Shown: positions 62,078 to 64,000 of the stretch, piece by piece | Numbering within the stretch: position 1 is the first letter of the stretch | Layout of the letters: each line of letters starts with the position of its first letter | Origin: Nitrospirota bacterium | GTDB lineage: Bacteria; Nitrospirota; Nitrospiria; Nitrospirales; Nitrospiraceae | DNA: 64,000 nt | Assembly (NCBI GenBank): GCA_016219645.1 | Contig: JACRLR010000010.1 | Location: 104,206 to 168,205, forward strand | Direction of reading: 5' to 3' | Notes under the pieces: generated by a model | The model's input: only the letters and a program-made list of their open reading frames with translations | Database searches by the model: none | What the model was told of the DNA's origin: nothing | Program-made: the position numbers and the translations under genes

Positions 62078-62583
62078 TTTCGCCGCTGAATCAGATGGTT
62101 GTAGCGAATTTCCAGGTGATTATAGGAGCCGGGGGAAAGGGCAGTCAAGGGCGAGGGGGGTGGCCTGGTGAGCCCCCTGTGCTCGCAGAACGCGCACGAT
62201 GAAACAGTGCTCGTCCGATGCGCGCAGTGTGGGGGGCTCAGCCAGGCCACCCCCTGCGGAGGGGAAAAGAGCGATTAAGAAAATTAGTGTGGCCCACTGC
62301 TCCCGGAGCATGAGAGGTGAAGGGCGGTTCCAGTAATCCTCTGTGCTCGCGGAACCCCCACGATAAAACGGTGGTCGTTCGACGCGCGCAGTGGAGGACC
62401 ACTGGAAGTCGCCCTTCCAAGAGCGGGGTAACGAGCGAGCTTGGACAGACCATTCTGATGGTGAGCAGTAGATACGTATTGGACTACGCAGTAGACTTGC
62501 CCACAACAGATTGATGAGACTGCCTTGCTATGCGTACGGGTAGGCTCTAGCGGACTTAATAGTTGAGCCTCAGGGAAAAGTGC
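62078..62583. repeat. Intergenic tract with two long palindromic core elements
   Basis: Element 62153-62256 has arms GGGGTGGCCTGGTGAGCCCC and GGGGCTCAGCCAGGCCACCC (one mismatch) around the core. Element 62320-62417 has arms AAGGGCGGTTCCAGTAATCC and GGACCACTGGAAGTCGCCCT; its core inner stem is GAACCCCCAC/GTGGTCGTTC, the compensated variant. I see no gene here. Confidence 0.8.
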
Positions 62584-62979
62584 GTGAGCCTCGCTAACTC
62601 AATGCGTCAGAAAATATCGGCAGTGCGGTGGCGTCGGTTTGGGTATCTCTTGCTCGTGGCATTTCTAGCAGCCATTGCAAGTGCCGTCTTGTTTAAACCT
62701 GCCAAGACAAACGGCAGCTATTTACGAGAGATCATTGAGAACCATACGTTTGAGAAAACCGCTGCAGGGCTTGTAACCCAACTTCGCTCGTTGCCGGAGA
62801 CGAAAGACTACACAGACAGTGACTGGAGGCGTATAGAGGAAGGGCTTACCGCGTGTCTAGTGAAGCAGGCGGGGGAATACGCAACATCCAACGACCCATA
62901 TTTGAGTCTGCGCGCAAATATGGAGACGCCCACCGTCTTGGCTAACCGCTTTCTTGAGGTTTGTGGTGCTCTTGAGTAA
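62584..62979 (+). CDS. Small single-TM protein of unknown function
   Basis: One N-terminal transmembrane helix (FGYLLLVAFLAAIASAVLF) followed by a ~95-residue soluble part with two Cys near the end (CLVKQAGEY, EVCGALE). No family recognised. The GTG at 62584 has GGGA about 8 nt upstream; an ATG at 62602 or a TTG at 62563 are alternatives. It precedes the frameshifted gene by about 95 bp. Confidence 0.55.
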   Translation: MSLANSMRQKISAVRWRRFGYLLLVAFLAAIASAVLFKPAKTNGSYLREIIENHTFEKTAAGLVTQLRSLPETKDYTDSDWRRIEEGLTACLVKQAGEYATSNDPYLSLRANMETPTVLANRFLEVCGALE

Positions 62980-63073
62980 GCTACCCAAAGCGTTTCAGCC
63001 GACGGGGAAAGAGATGGGTCATTGACCCCATACCCGTTAAAGAAGCGAAGCAACGGTCAGACGTAAAGCCGAA

Positions 63074-63773
63074 ATGATGCGGAGATCTTGGCAAGTTTAT
63101 ACTCTCGCGGCTGGTGTGCTGATTCTTTCGTTCGTCGCTGCGTGGACATTGCCGACTACGGATATTCTTCGAGGAATCATTAGCCTTCCTGGTGTTGGTG
63201 CGTTAATTGCTGTCCTTTATCAGATCGTTCGCGACCAGGCAGCCCACGAGAGAGCGCTGGAACTTCTAGAGAAGCAGCAACTATTCAATCTCGGCACTAC
63301 TTCTCACATGGCAAATGTGGCCTTCGACAAGCACGTTCAGTTCTCCGAGCAGTACATTACGAGAATGCAACAGGGTCTCACTGAACTATTCCAAAACGGA
63401 CCCACCAAAGAGAGCTTGAAGTTCTCTGGCGATCTTGCAGATATCCGTCGATCGTTCTTGGCCTGGATAACAAAGGATTTGAAAGACAAGATTACCCCAT
63501 TCGAAGATGCTCTTTATAAGATTTGGTGCGAGCAACATTATCCTCAACACCTTGCCTGTTGGCGAGGCGCGATCCCGCGAAGTCAAACAGATGTATCAGA
63601 TCTTCTCTGACGTGCTTGGCCTTCCGAAAGAGGAAGCAAGTCTGAATGAAAGAGTCGCTCCTGATCGTATATTGAGTCACCTCCAACATCTACTCGGTGT
63701 AGAGCATTTAAGCCGTTTGCGGGCGGCAGTAATTAAACAAGCGATCGATACTTTGGAAAATAAGAATGCCTAA
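63074..63773 (+). pseudogene. Two-TM protein interrupted by a one-base frameshift
   Basis: The first frame (63074 on) gives two hydrophobic helices and a helical domain up to '...LKDKITPFEDALYKI', then an unnatural tail (WCEQHYPQHLACWRG) and a stop at 63610. The +1/-1 frame from about 63507 continues smoothly with 'GASNIILNTLPVGEARSREVKQMYQIFSDVLGLPKEE' to a stop at 63773. Removing one T in the GATTTGG run near 63521 joins them. This is either a real frameshift or a sequencing error. Family not recognised. Confidence 0.7.
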
Positions 63774-63838
63774 ATGCAAACAAAGTGGTCGGGAGCACTC
63801 TTTCCCAAAATAAGTTCTAGGGGTCAGTACCGGGTCAG

Positions 63839-63877
63839 GAATGCACCGGGAAATGGTTCCAGTGTGCATTCAAGATC
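63839..63877. mobile_element. Putative IS30-family element terminus
   Basis: GGAATGCACCGGGAAATGGTT followed by CCAGTGTGCATTC forms an inverted repeat (GAATGCAC/GTGCATTC) immediately downstream of the transposase stop codon. It is probably part of the terminal inverted repeat. The outer boundary and any target duplication cannot be fixed because the other end is outside the window. Confidence 0.5.
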
Positions 63878-64000
63878 CTAGCGCAACAGGTGGTGAAAGA
63901 CGTAGGCCGGACTCTGCCAGTTCAGAATTTTCCGTGGCCGATCGTTGAGCATCGTCTGCACCCGCTTGATCTCCCGCCGCGAGATGCGAGTGAACTGGGT
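63878..64000 (-). CDS. IS30-family transposase, C-terminal fragment
   Basis: The 40 visible codons read ...RISRREIKRVQTMLNDRPRKILNWQSPAYVFHHLLR then stop. The 'LNxRPRKxLxWxxPxxVF' ending is diagnostic of IS30-type DDE transposases. The rest of the element lies beyond the right edge. Confidence 0.85.
   Translation of the reverse strand, partial: TQFTRISRREIKRVQTMLNDRPRKILNWQSPAYVFHHLLR

Noticed and set aside
366..62417. Palindromic cores as integron attC sites
   Set aside because: There are no GTTRRRY-type core sites at the ends, no integrase, and the elements are not arranged as an array of cassettes. The conserved part is the apex, whereas attC has conserved ends and a variable apex.
1..64000. 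tRNA, rRNA, retron or diversity-generating retroelement
   Set aside because: I looked for cloverleaf arms, rRNA-like stretches and a reverse transcriptase and saw none. This is a reading by eye, so a tRNAscan and Infernal run would be decisive.

Overview
This 64 kb window looks like a chromosomal stretch of a Gram-negative, GC-rich bacterium with an outer membrane (LptD, LolB-like and other lipoproteins, an AsmA-type protein, TatC). The gene content points to the Nitrospirota, most likely a Nitrospira-like organism. The pointers are tandem DUF507 genes, a succinate dehydrogenase built from an SdhB plus an HdrB-type CCG subunit, a fused MoaD-MoaE, a PEP mutase-nucleotidyltransferase fusion, and many intergenic hairpin repeats. 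The taxonomic assignment is inference, because the window has no rRNA or marker phylogeny. I found no tRNA, rRNA or CRISPR array.

Layout. 1-12.6 kb: a partial flavin split-barrel protein, a PEP mutase fusion, an RCC1-propeller exported protein, a Tim44-like membrane protein, a two-gene unit of unknown role, a TPM/nucleotidyltransferase pair, an FAD monooxygenase, a secreted PLD-like protein, and DUF3386 and DUF5069 genes. 13.0-17.9 kb: an accessory island with a DUF2130 (putative nuclease) gene, a small ORF, a Rad50/RecF-like ATPase with a CxxC hook, and an ORF6N gene. 18.5-34 kb: metabolism and housekeeping on the minus strand, namely cupin, HdrB-type subunit, PilZ, a decayed archease-RtcB chimera, SdhB, an M24 peptidase, AsmA, cyclophilin, a BNR propeller, TatC, DUF465, RimI, TsaB, a LolB-like lipoprotein and RadA. 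34.3-38.9 kb: a toxin-antitoxin pair, peroxiredoxin, a TPR lipoprotein and two DUF507 genes. 39-51.3 kb, plus strand: exonuclease, PP2C phosphatase, two exported proteins, then a signalling cluster. That cluster holds a ~1,396-residue fusion (receiver-like, PAS, kinase-like, two PilZ, LuxD-like hydrolase, methyltransferase), a GAF-like histidine kinase, an NtrC-type regulator and a receiver/HD-GYP protein. 51.3-62.1 kb, minus strand: RecN, thioredoxin, LptD, FolC, AccD, a NicO-type Ni/Co transporter and the moaA-moaDE-moaC molybdopterin genes. 62.5-64 kb: two small membrane genes (one frameshifted) and the 3' end of an IS30-family transposase.

The most striking feature is the density of structured intergenic repeats. 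At least eleven copies of a ~55-nt palindromic core sit on top of lower stems whose sequence differs from copy to copy but stays self-complementary. Some copies are nested in each other's loops, and one ~250-bp nested composite occurs twice in opposite orientation. Other families are a terminator-like inverted-repeat element butted against stop codons, hairpins made of degenerate 6-8-nt motifs that also start at stop codons, and two 185-192-bp MITE-like elements with 18-20-bp perfect terminal inverted repeats.

The genes fall into plausible working groups: molybdopterin synthesis, anaplerotic/respiratory SdhB plus HdrB, envelope biogenesis, DNA repair (RecN, RadA), c-di-GMP-linked signalling (two free-standing or fused PilZ genes plus HD-GYP), and a possible defence-type module around 13-17 kb.
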